Shown here: piece after piece, positions 19,683-28,918 of the stretch
Layout of the letters: each line of letters starts with the position of its first letter
How positions within the stretch are numbered: position 1 is the first letter of the stretch
Assembly: GCA_963744225.1 (NCBI GenBank)
Contig: CAVUSV010000004.1
Location: 558,001-622,000 of the forward strand
Reading direction: 5' to 3'
Length of the DNA: 64,000 nucleotides
Source: Bog-473 sp963744225
GTDB taxonomy: Bacteria; Actinomycetota; Acidimicrobiia; Acidimicrobiales; RAAP-2
Translations under genes and position numbers: made by a program
Notes under the pieces: model-generated
The model's input: the letters and a program-made list of their open reading frames with translations, nothing else
What the model was told of the DNA's origin: nothing
Databases searched by the model: none

Positions 19683-20118
19683 TTCTCTCTCCTGTCATCG
19701 CAGCCCCCGGTCCAGCGCCGGCGGTCACCGTCTACACGAACGGCTCCAGCCGGAATCGACATCCGGGGCAGAATTCGTTTCACTCGGTGCTCCGCCGGGC
19801 CCGCAGTGGCGGCCGACAGGTCGAGGGGGGCGCCTGCCGAGGACTCCGAGCGAGTGCCCGCTGGTCGTGACTGCAGACACCGAGGGCGCGCCGGCGCCAA
19901 GGCCCGCGGGCTTGCGCAACTCGACGGGAGGCGGCTCCGTCATCGAGCGAGAGCCTGTCACACCGCCCGTCTAGACAGGTCGGGACACACCTGACGAGGC
20001 CCACGGCCCGCACTCCCGGCTTGCACACGTATCCCTGGGTGGAATAGGGAGCGGTGGGTTGATGTTGCTGAAACCGGGGGGAGCCGCGGGACTCAGCGCG
20101 CACCGCAAAGGGAGACCG
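19683..20118. other. Intergenic region before the MFS gene, no gene seen
   Basis: No open frame with normal codon use was found in these 436 bp. An 8-bp palindrome GTCTAGAC (19969-19976), 143 bp upstream of the exporter start, could be part of a regulator site, but one half-site does not prove this. Confidence 0.4.
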
Positions 20119-21647
20119 ATGTCCAGCAACCCCAGGGGCAGCACCGCCGTCGAACTCGAGCCGGGTCGCTACGTGCCGTCGTGGCTCGTGCTCGGCATCG
20201 TCTGCATCGGACAGTTCATGGTCGTGCTCGACGCCTCCATCGTCAACGTTGCTCTGCCGTCCATCCAGCGCGACCTGCACTTCAGTACGTCGAACCTCCA
20301 ATGGATCATCAACGCGTACACACTGACCTTCGCCGGGTTCCTCCTTCTCGGCGGGCGCGCAGCCGACCTGTTCGGTCGGCGCAGGATTTTCATGGTCGGG
20401 CTTGCGGTCTTCACGGTCTCCAGCCTCATCGGCGGCTTGGCCCAAAACGAGGCGTGGTTGATCAGTGCCCGGGCCCTGCAGGGACTGGGGGCCGCCATCC
20501 TTGCCCCCGCCACTTTGACCATCCTGACGTCGACATTCGCCGAGGGCCCGGCTCGCGCCAAGGCGCTCGGCGTCTGGAGCGCCGTATCGGCCGCCGGCGC
20601 GTCGGCTGGGGCACTCTTCGGGGGCATCTTGACCGACTTCTTGAGCTGGCGCTGGATCTTGTTCGTCAACGTGCCGGTCGGGGTTGTGGCGCTCGTCGCC
20701 GCCCGTCGCGACCTTCCCGAGTCGAGAGCTGACATGGCGCATCGCCACCTCGACCTGGCCGGCGCCGTCACGGTCACGGCGGGCCTGGTTGCGCTGGTGT
20801 TTGCCCTCGTCCGAACCGAGACGTACTCGTGGGGTTCGGCTCAAGTCCTGGTCCCGCTGCGCTCGCGCTCGTTCTCATCGCGGTCTTCATCTTCCTCCAG
20901 GCCAGGGTCTCGAAGGCACCGCTGGTCCCGCTGCACATTTTCCGGTCCCGCTCGGTCTCGGGGGGCAATGTCGTGATGCTGATGATGTTCGGCGCCCTAT
21001 TCGGGTCGTGGTACTTCGAGACTCTCTACATGCAGCACGTGCTGGGCTACAGCCCGCTCCAAGCGGGGCTCGCCTTCTTGCCCCAGACCCTGTTGATTGC
21101 CGCCGGCGCGCAGATCACGGCGCGTCTCGTGCCCAAGTTTGGCCCGCGCGCGCTGATCCTCGTCGGCACGCTGGTGGCCGGCGGTGGCCTGGCCTGGCTG
21201 TCCCAGATATCGACCGGCAGCACGTTCGTGGCGGACCTCCTCGGGCCGTACGTCCTCATCGGGCTCGGCATGGGACTCGCAGTGACGCCGATTGCCGTCG
21301 CGGGAACCGCAGGGGTGCCGAGGGAAGAGGCGGGTCTCGCCTCCGGACTTCTCAACACCTCGCGTACTGTCGGTGCGTCGATTGGCCTGGCCGCCCTGGC
21401 GACCGTGGCCGCCAATCGCACCACCGGTGCGCTATCCGGATTGGGCGCGACCCGGGCCCATACCGCTGCGGCGTTGACCGACGGTTATGCGCTCGCCTTC
21501 TCGGTGGCGGCCGTCGTGCTGGCAGCCACTGCGGTTGTCGCCATGGCCACCCTCCCGACGCTCCGCCAGCTCAGCGCGCCGGTCAAGGCGAGCGAAAAGG
21601 CACCCGTCCCGTCTCTTGAGCTCGAAACTGCCTACGAAGCACCCTGA
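20119..21647 (+). CDS. MFS multidrug exporter (EmrB/QacA, DHA2 type), frameshifted
   Basis: About 509 residues with 14 predicted membrane helices once one missing base near 20855-20875 is restored. The first helix has FMVVLDASIVNVALPSI, the DHA2 motif; LLLGGRAADLFGRRRIFMVG is MFS motif A and ARALQGLGAAILAPATL is motif C-like. Before the shift the text ends AQVLVP, and afterwards ALALVLIAVFIFLQARVSKA continues to the TGA at 21647. ATG at 20119 follows a GGGAG site. It probably exports hydrophobic or cationic compounds by proton antiport. No regulator gene is adjacent. Confidence 0.88.
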
Positions 21648-21677
21648 AGCCCGGGTCAGTCCGGTTCTGTCCGGGCG

Positions 21678-22061
21678 TCAGCCTGCAGGCTCCTCGAGCT
21701 GCTCCATGAACTCGAGGCGAATCCCGCCGGGCGCCTCCACGAAGGCGATGCGACGGGTGCCGAACGTTCCACTGACCGTTCGGGGCCCCCACAGGACCCT
21801 GTGGCGGGCCAACTCGACGTCGAGGTCATCGACGAAGAGTGCCGGGTGCAGGAATCCCTCGTGGGGCAGCACGCAAGCGTCCTCGTAGATCGCCTGGGTG
21901 AAGAGGGTCAGGGCCAGTGCGCCCAGCTGCACGTCGGCCCGGCGGCCGTTCTCCCAATCGATGGGCTCGGTCACCGTGGCCCCGGCCGCTTCGTACCAGA
22001 CACAGGCCGCCTCGAGATCGGACACTTTGACGGCCAAATTGGCCAGGCCGGTGACGGCCAT
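21678..22061 (-). CDS. VOC-family protein
   Basis: A 127-residue single VOC domain: TGLANLAVKVSDLEAACVWY opens the first half and HPALFVDDLDVELARH the second, ending VEAPGGIRLEFMEQ with the usual C-terminal Glu. The first expected metal ligand is Asn in LANLAVKV where His is common, so metal binding may be altered. ATG at 22061 overlaps the stop of the preceding VOC gene (TGATG); the three genes 23700-21678 form one operon. Confidence 0.8.
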   Translation of the reverse strand: MAVTGLANLAVKVSDLEAACVWYEAAGATVTEPIDWENGRRADVQLGALALTLFTQAIYEDACVLPHEGFLHPALFVDDLDVELARHRVLWGPRTVSGTFGTRRIAFVEAPGGIRLEFMEQLEEPAG

Positions 22062-22555
22062 CAGTGCAGCGGCATGCCGTAGAGCGATCCCAGGTCCTCC
22101 GCGATGAGCTCCAGCCGCACGCCGTCGGGATCCGAGAAGTACAGCGAGACCTCGCTGTCAATATGGATCGGGATGCCGGCCTCCTCCAGGCGCGCCCGCG
22201 CCGCGTCCCACTGCGCCCTCTCGACGGAGATGGCCAGATGGTGGAAGCCGCCCAGAACTTCGGCGTAGGGACCGAGGTCAAGGCCGGGAAAGTCGAAGAA
22301 CGCTAGCGAGTTGTCATGCCCCAGGTCGAAGAAGAGATGGGTGGACCCCTTGTAGTCCCTGTTTTCGAAGAGCTCGACCAGCGGGAACCCCAAGAGCTCT
22401 TGATAGAAGCGAATCGTCTGCTCCACGTTCGAGCACAACAGGGCCAGATGGTGCACGCCCTGAGCGGTCGACTTCGGCCGGCGTGCCGCCACTTGCAGGT
22501 AGTTCGTTCGCAGCCGTTCCCGCTCGGCGGCGGCGGCTTTCAGATCGACGGTCAC
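22061..22555 (-). CDS. VOC-family protein, type I extradiol-dioxygenase-like
   Basis: A 164-residue VOC enzyme with a helical N-terminal extension (about 35 residues). All three usual metal ligands are visible: His in GVHHLALLCS, His in GGFHHLAISV and Glu in GVRLELIAED. Length is that of single-domain glyoxalase/dioxygenase-like proteins and not the two-domain meta-cleavage enzymes. GTG at 22555 overlaps the stop of the amidohydrolase (GTGA). Its neighbours suggest one step in breakdown of a small organic compound; the substrate is unknown. Confidence 0.82.
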   Translation of the reverse strand: MTVDLKAAAAERERLRTNYLQVAARRPKSTAQGVHHLALLCSNVEQTIRFYQELLGFPLVELFENRDYKGSTHLFFDLGHDNSLAFFDFPGLDLGPYAEVLGGFHHLAISVERAQWDAARARLEEAGIPIHIDSEVSLYFSDPDGVRLELIAEDLGSLYGMPLH

Positions 22556-23700
22556 AGGCTGAGGAGCCACGCGGCGTTACCTCCCAATATGTTCGTCCGA
22601 GCCTCGTTGGTCAGCCCGGCGACGGCCCGCTCCGCCGCGGCCGTGGGATCGGCAACACCTTCGGCGTGCGGCCAGTCGCTGCCGATCATGAAGGTCTCGT
22701 CGCCTACCTTGGGGACGAGACGGTTCGGCATCTCGTAGGGCAACGCGGCGACACGCACCTGGCGCAAGAAGTAGTCCGACGGACGGTCCGTCAGCTGGTG
22801 GAAGGGTTCACCGTGCCGCTGGGTGTAGAAGTCCGAGGCGCCGTCGATGTGCAGGAGGAAACTGGGTACCCAGCTCGCGGTCAGTTCGACGACGCCGATC
22901 CGCAGGCGCGGGAACCGTTCGAGCACGCCGTGCAGAATCAGGTTGGCGAGTGCGACCGCCGGAGCGAGGTACAAGAAGATGGAGTCGAAGAGCTGCTCGC
23001 CGTCGTCTTGTTCGCCGTCACGCCAGGCGGGGTGGAGCGGGCTTTCGAATTCCGAGACGTGGAACACGGGCGCGACACCCTGGTCGCTGAACGCCGCCCA
23101 GACCTGGTCGAAGTCGCCGTGCGACAGCGGCTTCCCGTTCACGGGCGCCGGGGCAACCATCGCCAGCCGCACACCCTGTGCTCGCACCCGTTCGATCTCT
23201 TCCACGGCCCAGGCCGGGTCGTGCAGCAGGACGTGGGCCACCCCGAAGAGACGGCCGTCGCCTTCGTTGCACACATCGGCCATGAAGCGGTTGTAAGCCC
23301 GGGCGTTTGCCCGCTGGGCCGAACGGTCGGAGGCCAGTCTCTGCTCCCACAGGAGTCCGTAGTTCGGGAACAAGACCGCCGCGTCCAGCCCGAACTCGTC
23401 GAGTGACGCGAGGCGCGGCCCGGCCAGACGATAGGAATCGGGCACCGACTCTTCGAAGGTTGCCGGCGCCCGTTCGCCCCGCAAGCGGCGGAGCCGGTCC
23501 TGCCCGATGAGCGACGAGCGTTCCGGGATCGGCACCTCAAGCGGGGTGAGCCGCGTGCCGCGCCAGCTCAGCCACGGCCATCCGGCCTCGTCGTCGGAGA
23601 TGGACAGTGCGTCGGCCCGGTGTGCCGGCTCGATGTGCTCGGACCAGGTTGTCCTCGACTCGAAGAGATGCTGGTCGACGTCGATGGTCTGCAGCGTCAT
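22552..23700 (-). CDS. Amidohydrolase-2 family metal-dependent hydrolase
   Basis: A 382-residue TIM-barrel enzyme of the amidohydrolase-2 (ACMSD-like) family, whose members decarboxylate or hydrolyse aromatic-ring-derived or similar acids. It starts IDVDQHLFE, where DQH replaces the more usual DxHxH metal site, has HVSEFESPLHP in the middle and IGSDWPHAEG near the end, the family's conserved last metal-site Asp. ATG at 23700 was chosen because the first conserved strand follows at once; the frame is open up to 23793. It heads an operon with two VOC genes. Confidence 0.85.
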   Translation of the reverse strand: MTLQTIDVDQHLFESRTTWSEHIEPAHRADALSISDDEAGWPWLSWRGTRLTPLEVPIPERSSLIGQDRLRRLRGERAPATFEESVPDSYRLAGPRLASLDEFGLDAAVLFPNYGLLWEQRLASDRSAQRANARAYNRFMADVCNEGDGRLFGVAHVLLHDPAWAVEEIERVRAQGVRLAMVAPAPVNGKPLSHGDFDQVWAAFSDQGVAPVFHVSEFESPLHPAWRDGEQDDGEQLFDSIFLYLAPAVALANLILHGVLERFPRLRIGVVELTASWVPSFLLHIDGASDFYTQRHGEPFHQLTDRPSDYFLRQVRVAALPYEMPNRLVPKVGDETFMIGSDWPHAEGVADPTAAAERAVAGLTNEARTNILGGNAAWLLSL

Positions 23701-23842
23701 GGGCCCTCCCGCCGCAGAGTACCAGCGGCTCTTGCTCGTAGTCTCGCCGGATGGACGCAATGGCTGGAGCGAGCGACGGGTTGTGGGCTCCACCCCGGCG
23801 CGCTCTGACGCTCGGCCTCGCTCTCCCGTACCCCGTCGTCTG

Positions 23843-24775
23843 CTACTCGATAGATCCCCGCAGCCGGCGCAGCCAGTCGTCGGCGGCCTGCCACGCGGCG
23901 TCGGCCTGCCGCCTTTGTTCGGGTCCGTGCTCCCCCGCGGCAGGGTAGGAGCCGAGGAACTTCACTCCGGCCAGGCCGGCATGGAGATCACGCAGGCAGT
24001 CGGCCACCACCTCGTCGCCGACATGACCCGAGAGGTCGATCACGAAGCAGTAGTCACCGAGCCCCTGCTTGGTCGGTCGCGATTCGAGCTTCGTCAGGTT
24101 GATGTTGCGTGCAGCGAACTGGCCCAGGATGCCGTGCAAACTGCCCGGATGGTCGGCGCGCTGGAAGCACACGATGCTCGTCTTGTCGTGTCCGGTCGCC
24201 TTGGGGATCCGCGTCTTGGCGACGAGGACGAAACGGGTCTGGTTGTCCGGGTGATCCTCCACGTCCTCGGCCACGATCTCCAGGCCGTACCGCTCCGCCG
24301 CCAGTCGGGGCGAAATGGCGGCTTCGTCGGCGGCGCCGGACTCCCCGATCAGCCGGGCGGCATCGGCGGTCGAGTTGGCCGCTTTCTGCTCGGCCTTGGG
24401 CAGCTCCCGGGCCAGGTACTTCTGGCACTGGGCCAGGGCGTGCGGGTAGGACGAAACCGTGCGAATGTCGGCGAGCACAGTGCCCGGACGGGCCATCAGG
24501 TGCAGGTGGATGTCCATGACGACCTCCCGCTGGATGTGGAGATCGACGTCATGGATCAGCCCGTCGATGGTGGCGCTGACGGTCCCCTCAATCCCGTTCT
24601 CAATGGGTACGAAGCCGAGGTCGACCAAGCCCTGCGCGACGGCATCGAGCACCCCCGTGATGGAGCCCAGCGAGGTCAGATCGGCCTGCGCCAGGTCGGG
24701 CTGGGTCAGGAGCGCCTCCTGGGTGAAGGTGGCCGCCGGTCCGAAGTAGGCGACGGTGGTCGCAGGGGGGTTCAC
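23843..24775 (-). CDS. pheA: Prephenate dehydratase
   Basis: A 310-residue monofunctional prephenate dehydratase, converting prephenate to phenylpyruvate in phenylalanine synthesis. The periplasmic-binding-like catalytic lobes run from VAYFGPAATFTQEAL to about 185, with FVPIENGIEGTV and the catalytic TRF motif in DNQTRFVLVAK. An ACT regulatory domain follows (GSLHGILGQFAARNINL, then LESRPTK), so feedback control by phenylalanine is expected. GTG start at 24775. It is divergent from larB with 23 bp between start codons, so the promoters must overlap. Confidence 0.93.
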   Translation of the reverse strand: MNPPATTVAYFGPAATFTQEALLTQPDLAQADLTSLGSITGVLDAVAQGLVDLGFVPIENGIEGTVSATIDGLIHDVDLHIQREVVMDIHLHLMARPGTVLADIRTVSSYPHALAQCQKYLARELPKAEQKAANSTADAARLIGESGAADEAAISPRLAAERYGLEIVAEDVEDHPDNQTRFVLVAKTRIPKATGHDKTSIVCFQRADHPGSLHGILGQFAARNINLTKLESRPTKQGLGDYCFVIDLSGHVGDEVVADCLRDLHAGLAGVKFLGSYPAAGEHGPEQRRQADAAWQAADDWLRRLRGSIE

Positions 24776-24798
24776 AGTTGGGCAGGATAGAGCAGGTC

Positions 24799-25560
24799 AT
24801 GGACGCCTCTTCGCTGCGCGCACTCATTGAGCAGGTCGCCGAGGGCCGGTGCACGCCCGATGACGCCGTGCGCCAATTGCGCCGGCTGCCCTTCGCCGAC
24901 CTGGGCTTTGCCCGGGTGGACCTCCAGCGCGACCTGCGGGTCGGAATGCCCGAAGCCGTCTACGGACCCGGCAAAACTCCGGAACACTGTGCGGCCGTCG
25001 TCGAAGAGCTCCTCATGGGGACCCAAGGACCCGTCCTCTTGACCCGGGCCGACGAGGCCCAGGTGAAGGCAGCGTCGGCCGCTGCCGCGTCCCTCACCAT
25101 GGGGCCCGGCGCCATCTCGGAGAGCGGGCCGTTCTCTACCGTCGTGTTCCGCCCGGCGCCCCAGCGGGGGGGCGCCGTCGTGGTCGTCACTGCCGGAACG
25201 GCCGATCTCCCCGTGGCCACCGAGTGCACAGCGGTCCTCACTGCTCTCGGTTTTGCTCCGAGATTGCTGACAGATTGCGGCGTCGCCGGATTACACCGGC
25301 TTTTGGCCGAGCTCGACACCATCGCGATGGCCGATGCCGTGGTCGTCATCGCGGGCATGGAGGGTGCCCTCGCCAGCGTCGTCGGTGGCCTCACGCCGGC
25401 ACCGGTCGTCGCTGTGCCGACCAGCACCGGCTACGGCGCTGCGTTCGAGGGCGTGACCGCATTGCTGACCATGCTCTCTGCCTGCTCGTCGGGCATCACC
25501 GTTGTCGGCATCGACAACGGCTACGGGGCGGCGTGCGCGATCGCCCGGCTCCTACCGTGA
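24799..25560 (+). CDS. larB: Nickel-pincer nucleotide biosynthesis protein LarB
   Basis: A 253-residue homologue of LarB, the PurE-like enzyme that carboxylates and hydrolyses nicotinic acid adenine dinucleotide to start nickel-pincer nucleotide (NPN) synthesis. The N-terminal helical domain (LRALIEQVAEGRCTPDDAV) and the AIR-carboxylase-like C-terminal domain (VVVTAGTADLPVATECTAVL, CGVAGLHRLL, IAGMEGALASVVGGL, PTSTGYGA) are complete. ATG at 24799 begins the first conserved helix. The TGA overlaps the ATG of larC by one base (TGATG). Confidence 0.93.
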   Translation: MDASSLRALIEQVAEGRCTPDDAVRQLRRLPFADLGFARVDLQRDLRVGMPEAVYGPGKTPEHCAAVVEELLMGTQGPVLLTRADEAQVKAASAAAASLTMGPGAISESGPFSTVVFRPAPQRGGAVVVVTAGTADLPVATECTAVLTALGFAPRLLTDCGVAGLHRLLAELDTIAMADAVVVIAGMEGALASVVGGLTPAPVVAVPTSTGYGAAFEGVTALLTMLSACSSGITVVGIDNGYGAACAIARLLP

Positions 25561-28127
25561 TGGAACCGGTCACCCGAACAGTGGCCTGGTTCCACTGCTT
25601 CGCCGGCATCGCGGGCGACATGGCACTCGGCTCGCTCGTCGACGCCGGAGCGGACGTCGAAGAGATCCGCCGCTTGCTCGACCGGCTTACCCTGCCAGGC
25701 TGGGACCTGCGAATCGAAGAGGGCATGCGCGGTGGCATCGCCTGCACGCGTGCCGTGGTCAGCGGGGACGACGTCGTGGTCCGGACGCATGGGGCGATCG
25801 CGGCGATGATCAACGATGCCGCGCTGCCGTCGCGCGTGGCCGAACGCGCGCTGGCCGTGTTCCGCGCGCTGGCCGCCGTGGAGTCCGCATTGCACCGGCG
25901 CCCCGTCGACCAGGTGCACTTCCACGAGGTTGGCGGCCACGACGCCATCATCGACATCGTCGGGACCGCCGCCGCGCTCGAAGTGCTCGGAGTCGACGAG
26001 GTGCGCGCCTCGGCGGTGGCAACGGGCACCGGCACCGTGCGCAGTGCCCATGGGTGGCTGCCCAACCCGGCGCCGGCCACGGTGCGCCTGCTCGAGGGTG
26101 TGCCGACCTACGGTCGTGACACCAGGCTGGAACTCACCACACCGACCGGGGCCGCCATCCTTGGAACGCTGTGCTCGTCGTTCGGAGCGCTCCCGGACAT
26201 GACCATCACTGCGTCGGGATTTGGCGGCGGGGCTGGGGAGATGGACGATCTACCCAACTGCACCCAGGTCGTGATCGGGCGCGCCGAGCAGGCCTCAGTC
26301 GGCCCTGGCCAACCGGCCTACGTGCTCGAGACGAACCTCGATGACGTCACCGGCGAACAGCTGGGACATGCGGTGGCGGCAGCCCTCGATGCCGGCGCGC
26401 TCGACGCCTGGGTGAGCTCGGTCACGATGAAGAAGGGGCGCCCCGGTCATGTCCTGCACGTGTTGACCGGCGTGGCGTCGGTCGCGGCCCTTCGCACCGA
26501 AATAGAGCGGGTCACTGGCACGATGGGAATCCGGGCGACCGTGGTCGAGCGCTGGCCGGTGGCCCGAGAGATGGACCAGGTCATGGTCGACGGCGTCGCC
26601 GTCCGGATGAAGGTCAGCCCTGGACGGGCCAAGCCGGAGTTCGACGACGTCGTTGCGGCCGCCGCCAAGACGGGCCGTTCGCTGCACGACGTCTCCAGTC
26701 GGGCCGAGGAGGCCTGGCGAGCCTCCCCGGCGCGACGCGAAGGGCTGACTGGGCTGATGGCGAGCTCGATGTTCCGCTACGACCAGGCGATGACCGACCT
26801 CATCTTCGCGGCGTGCCGGGAGCGCCTGTCCATGGACCCGGTCTCGCTGGACTTCGGCGGCCTCGTCGAGTCGCTCGACGCCGAGTTGGACGGCCTGATG
26901 CGGCCAGAGGGAAACGATGCCGCACACGTCCTGAAGCTGTTCGTCGACAAGCTGGCCACGGCGGTCGTCTCGTGCGACAGCCCTCGCTTCTTGTCGTTCA
27001 TCCCGGCCGCACCCACCAAGGCCTCGCTCCTCTTCGACATGTTCGTTTCGTGCTCCTCGCTGCACGGCACGTCCTGGCTGGAGGCGGCCGGGGTCGTGGT
27101 GGCCGAGAACCAGGCGCTCGCCGTGCTGGCCGCCCAGGCCGGGTTCCCCCAGGGCGCCGGCGGCTGTTTCGTGGCCGGCGGGACCGCTGGAAACCTGTCG
27201 GCGCTGATGGTGGCCCGGGACACCGCGGGGCATCGACGCCAAGCTGACCCACCGCTGCACCCGCTCGTCGCCATCTCAGAGGCCGCCCACTCGTCCGTGG
27301 GCAAGGCGCTTCAGGTTCTCGGGGTCGGCGCTCTGACCGTGCCGACGCGCGACCACCGGCTGACCGGTGCGGCGTTGCGAAGCGCCCTCGTCGCCGACCC
27401 CCGTCGCGACGACGTCATCGGGGTGGTTGGCACGGCGGGGACGACGAACGCCGGCATCGTGGACGATCTGGACGGGGTCGCCGACGTGGCCGCCGAACAC
27501 TCTTTGTGGTTCCACATCGACGGCGCCTACGGGGGCGCGGCGGCATTGTTTGCGCCCTCGATGCGGGCCCGTTTCGCCGGCTTCGAGCGGGCCGACTCGT
27601 TTATCGTCGACCCGCACAAGTGGCTCTTCGCCCCGTTTGACTCCGCGGCCCTCGTGTACCGCCAGCCCAACCTGGCCAAGGCGGTGCACACCCAGGACGC
27701 GCAGTACCTCGAAGTTCTGCACAGTGACAACCCAGAGGAATGGAACCCGAGCGACTACGCCATCCACCTGACGCGGCGGGCACGCGGGCTGCCACTGTGG
27801 TTCTCCCTCGCCGTCAACGGCCTCGACGCCTACCGCGACGCAGTGGAAGCGGGCCTCGCCATCGCCCTGCGGGCGGCGGAGCGCATCACCGCCGCGCCCC
27901 ACGTCGAGCTGGTCCGCGAACCGGGCCTCTCGATCGTGCTCTTCCGGCGGCCCGGGTGGGGCAAGATCGACTACGACGCCTGGTCTGCCCGCCTGCTCCA
28001 CGACCAGATCGGATTCGTCACGCCGACCAGTTGGGAAGGTGAGACGGTGGCCCGCTTCGCCTTCCTCCACCCCAACGCCACGGTAGAGATCGTCGACGAG
28101 ATCCTCGCCTCATTGGCCCAGTCGTGA
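25560..28127 (+). CDS. larC: LarC nickel insertase continuous in frame with a group II PLP-dependent decarboxylase
   Basis: One open frame of 855 codons. Residues 1-400 are LarC, which inserts Ni into the pincer nucleotide: WFHCFAGIAGDMALGSLVDA, VHFHEVGGHDAIIDIVG and ETNLDDVTGEQLGHAV are diagnostic. Residues about 411-855 are a pyridoxal-phosphate decarboxylase of the aromatic-amino-acid/glutamate group: GTAGTTNAGIVDDLDG, FHIDGAYGGAAALF and the Schiff-base lysine in VDPHKWLF (Lys687). LarC and such decarboxylases are normally separate proteins. At the junction (26756-26759) the string TGATG would be an ideal stop/start overlap in another frame, so a missing or extra base late in larC could hide a stop. 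If separate, the decarboxylase starts at 26757 or 26790. Both parts look intact. Confidence 0.85.
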   Translation: MEPVTRTVAWFHCFAGIAGDMALGSLVDAGADVEEIRRLLDRLTLPGWDLRIEEGMRGGIACTRAVVSGDDVVVRTHGAIAAMINDAALPSRVAERALAVFRALAAVESALHRRPVDQVHFHEVGGHDAIIDIVGTAAALEVLGVDEVRASAVATGTGTVRSAHGWLPNPAPATVRLLEGVPTYGRDTRLELTTPTGAAILGTLCSSFGALPDMTITASGFGGGAGEMDDLPNCTQVVIGRAEQASVGPGQPAYVLETNLDDVTGEQLGHAVAAALDAGALDAWVSSVTMKKGRPGHVLHVLTGVASVAALRTEIERVTGTMGIRATVVERWPVAREMDQVMVDGVAVRMKVSPGRAKPEFDDVVAAAAKTGRSLHDVSSRAEEAWRASPARREGLTGLMASSMFRYDQAMTDLIFAACRERLSMDPVSLDFGGLVESLDAELDGLMRPEGNDAAHVLKLFVDKLATAVVSCDSPRFLSFIPAAPTKASLLFDMFVSCSSLHGTSWLEAAGVVVAENQALAVLAAQAGFPQGAGGCFVAGGTAGNLSALMVARDTAGHRRQADPPLHPLVAISEAAHSSVGKALQVLGVGALTVPTRDHRLTGAALRSALVADPRRDDVIGVVGTAGTTNAGIVDDLDGVADVAAEHSLWFHIDGAYGGAAALFAPSMRARFAGFERADSFIVDPHKWLFAPFDSAALVYRQPNLAKAVHTQDAQYLEVLHSDNPEEWNPSDYAIHLTRRARGLPLWFSLAVNGLDAYRDAVEAGLAIALRAAERITAAPHVELVREPGLSIVLFRRPGWGKIDYDAWSARLLHDQIGFVTPTSWEGETVARFAFLHPNATVEIVDEILASLAQS

Positions 28128-28751
28128 CCAGGCGCGGCGGAGCAGGGTGAGCATCGTGGCGACGTCCTGGGCGCCGGGGATCGCCCAGACGCCGTTCATC
28201 AAGAAGTACGGCACACCGGTCACGCCGAGTTGCACCGCGGCGGCCTCGTCCGCCCGCACCTCGCGCGTATAGGCGTCACCCGTGAGGACCTTCTCGATGA
28301 TGGGCTCGGCGAGACCGGCACTTCGCGCCACATCGAGCAGCACCGCGTGGTCCGAGAGCATGCGCCCCTCGGTGAAGTGCGCCACGAAGAGGCTCTTCAC
28401 CAAGGACTCTTCGCAATCTTCACCGCGTGCGGCCTCCGCGAGTCGGTGAGCATCAAGAGTGCTTCCGAGCAGCACGCGTTCGAAGTCGAAGACCACGCCG
28501 ACCTCGAGCCCGAGCGCCGTCAGCCGCGCGTGGCCGGCCCGGACTTGCTCGCGGCTCAGATGGTACTTGCGGGCGACCGCCTCTTCCATCGTACGCTCAC
28601 GGCGCGCCGGGGATCGAGGGTCGAGCTCGAAGGAGCGGTGGACGACCTCGATCTCGCGGCCGTGCTCAAAGGCTCGTCGCGCCTCGCCGAGCCGGTACAG
28701 ACCCAGCGCGCACCATGGGCAAGCGAAATCCGACCAGATCTCGATTTGCAT
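28110..28751 (-). CDS. DsbA-family (FrnE-like) thioredoxin-fold oxidoreductase
   Basis: A 213-residue cytoplasmic protein of the DsbA/FrnE/2-hydroxychromene isomerase group. The active site FACPWCALG is at about residues 9-17, with both cysteines, and the cis-Pro loop GVTGVPYFLMNG is near the end with the alpha-helical insert between. There is no signal peptide. It is convergent with the decarboxylase; the two coding regions overlap by 18 bp at their ends. Redox partner unknown. Confidence 0.88.
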   Translation of the reverse strand: MQIEIWSDFACPWCALGLYRLGEARRAFEHGREIEVVHRSFELDPRSPARRERTMEEAVARKYHLSREQVRAGHARLTALGLEVGVVFDFERVLLGSTLDAHRLAEAARGEDCEESLVKSLFVAHFTEGRMLSDHAVLLDVARSAGLAEPIIEKVLTGDAYTREVRADEAAAVQLGVTGVPYFLMNGVWAIPGAQDVATMLTLLRRAWSRLGQ

Positions 28752-28779
28752 TCGTCGGCACCTTATTGCGGGCGGCCCC

Positions 28780-28918
28780 CTACGAGGCCCAGTCCATCTC
28801 GGGCCACCCCTCGGCTGCGGCCATCAGCGTCCAACAGGTGGCGCCGTCGATGGACTCCCGGATGAGGTCGGCGTGCACGCGTGGCGTGCCGTTGCGAGGA
28901 GGGCACCGCGAGGCTCAT
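28780..28918 (-). CDS. Possible small protein (about 45 residues) overlapping the amidase stop, frameshifted
   Basis: An ATG at 28918 overlaps the amidase TGA (ATGA). It reads MSLAVPSSQRHAT and, after removal of one base near 28873, continues VHADLIRESIDGATCWTLM to a TAG at 28780. The length, 139 bp, is 3n+1, as expected for one extra base. The second half is unusually protein-like, with good codon use and no better frame on either strand. No family is recognised. It could also be an extra segment of some longer gene. Confidence 0.35.

Noticed and set aside
25224..25559. Upstream extension of the LarC frame into larB
   Set aside because: larB is clearly coding in another frame to 25560 and the ATG at 25560 gives the normal LarC start.
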